Of a stretch of 48,158 nt of DNA, positions 47,887 to 48,158 are shown piece by piece; position 1 is the stretch's first letter, and each line of letters opens with the position of its first letter. A program made the translations under genes and the position numbers. Below the pieces are notes generated by a model. The model ran no database searches. It saw nothing but the letters and a program-made list of their open reading frames with translations, and had not been told where the DNA came from. Origin of the DNA: an uncultured Prevotella sp. (GTDB lineage Bacteria; Bacteroidota; Bacteroidia; Bacteroidales; Bacteroidaceae); assembly GCA_900551055.1 (NCBI GenBank), contig URUK01000020.1, positions 1 to 48,158 of the forward strand, in the 5' to 3' direction.

Positions 47887-47985
47887 TGCAAAATGCCGTA
47901 TTTAGTTGTGTAAAAGACCGCGTTTTAGTTTGCAAAACGCGGCATTTCATCGTGCCGTTTGCAGCCTTTTGCAAGGCGAAATGCC
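47887..47985. repeat. Family-4 palindrome cluster at the end of the accessory segment
   Basis: Units GCAAAATGCCGTATTTAG, TAAAAGACCGCGTTTTAG, TGCAAAACGCGGCATTTC and a final GCCTTTTGCAAGGCGAAATG. The first and third units pair (AAAATGCCG with CGGCATTT). The rest of the sequence to 48158 is AT-rich and shows no gene. Confidence 0.7.
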
Positions 47986-48158
47986 TTGTATAGTGCTTCC
48001 GTTATTTTATAAATGTTATTCTTTGCGTTGCAAATGTCCGTTTCGTATGTGTTTTCGCATATATATAAAATGAAGGTGTAATTTACGCTTTTGTCGTCCT
48101 TAATTGTAAACGTATGTTAAAATCCGTCTAATTGGATGAAATTTCCGTTTGAAAGTTT

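Overview
The window is a chromosomal stretch from a member of the Bacteroidales, most like Prevotella and relatives. The evidence is a SusC/SusD/SusE polysaccharide-utilisation locus, a NigD-like lipoprotein, zinc-less Sir2, DUF2807 and inositol-phosphate synthase genes of Bacteroidetes type, and repeated promoters of the form TTTG-N19/20-TAnnTTTG. No rRNA, tRNA, CRISPR array or complete insertion sequence was recognised.

Layout. 1-6901: the end of a dextran-type polysaccharide-utilisation locus (SusC, SusD, SusE-like, GH66 endodextranase-like); the SusC frame has an in-frame TAA at 198-200. 7258-13691: gyrB, then on the minus strand an OPT oligopeptide transporter, a PL1 pectate lyase and a sirtuin. 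14018-16652: three consecutive FKBP-type prolyl isomerases. 16846-20361: an AsnC/Lrp regulator, a C26 amidotransferase-M19 dipeptidase fusion and a glutaminyl-cyclase-like M28 lipoprotein. 20553-24127: a small membrane protein, RadC, a four-helix-bundle protein inside a 555-bp inverted-repeat element, a GT2 glycosyltransferase and EF-P. 24383-29474: rpmH, a PASTA protein, RluD-type pseudouridine synthase, D-Ala-D-Ala ligase, an acyltransferase and a NigD-like lipoprotein. 29645-32155: a DUF2807 lipoprotein with an ECF sigma / probable anti-sigma module. 32513-36043 (minus): a MORN-GH25 lysozyme lipoprotein, an unknown membrane-anchored protein and inositol-3-phosphate synthase. 36272-43067: a PatB/MalY-type C-S lyase, MurF, FolP, the c-di-AMP synthase CdaA, a small orphan protein and an OmpA-family lipoprotein. 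43278-47823: an accessory segment, partly AT-richer than its surroundings.

The most unusual content is in that last segment. The 128-aa product at 43278 looks like a free-standing piece of FtsZ (T7 loop plus C-terminal domain, no GTPase domain). The 170-aa product at 45415 looks like a free-standing, catalytically broken piece of the DNA polymerase III alpha palm. Between them are an unknown protein and a PD-(D/E)XK-like nuclease; after them come an overlapping beta-CASP/metallo-beta-lactamase and calcineurin-like phosphoesterase pair. The two truncated relatives of essential division and replication proteins suggest a decoy, dominant-negative or conflict system. That role is inference; the sequence resemblance is what is seen.

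The second striking feature is the intergenic DNA. Most longer gaps hold inverted repeats that fall into families: (1) GAGAATGGAGAATTATGATT arms, seen once as an empty 110-bp hairpin and once as a 555-bp element carrying the four-helix-bundle gene; (2) GGAGTTAAGGAGTTA arms with a GTTAAGaCaAatGCcTTG core, in four hairpins; (3) C/G-rich CCCCAACCCTCCC arms; (4) AAAAGGTGGCCTTTTGC palindromes in short clusters. These look like mobile or proliferating elements, and one apparently supplies the stop codon of its neighbouring gene.
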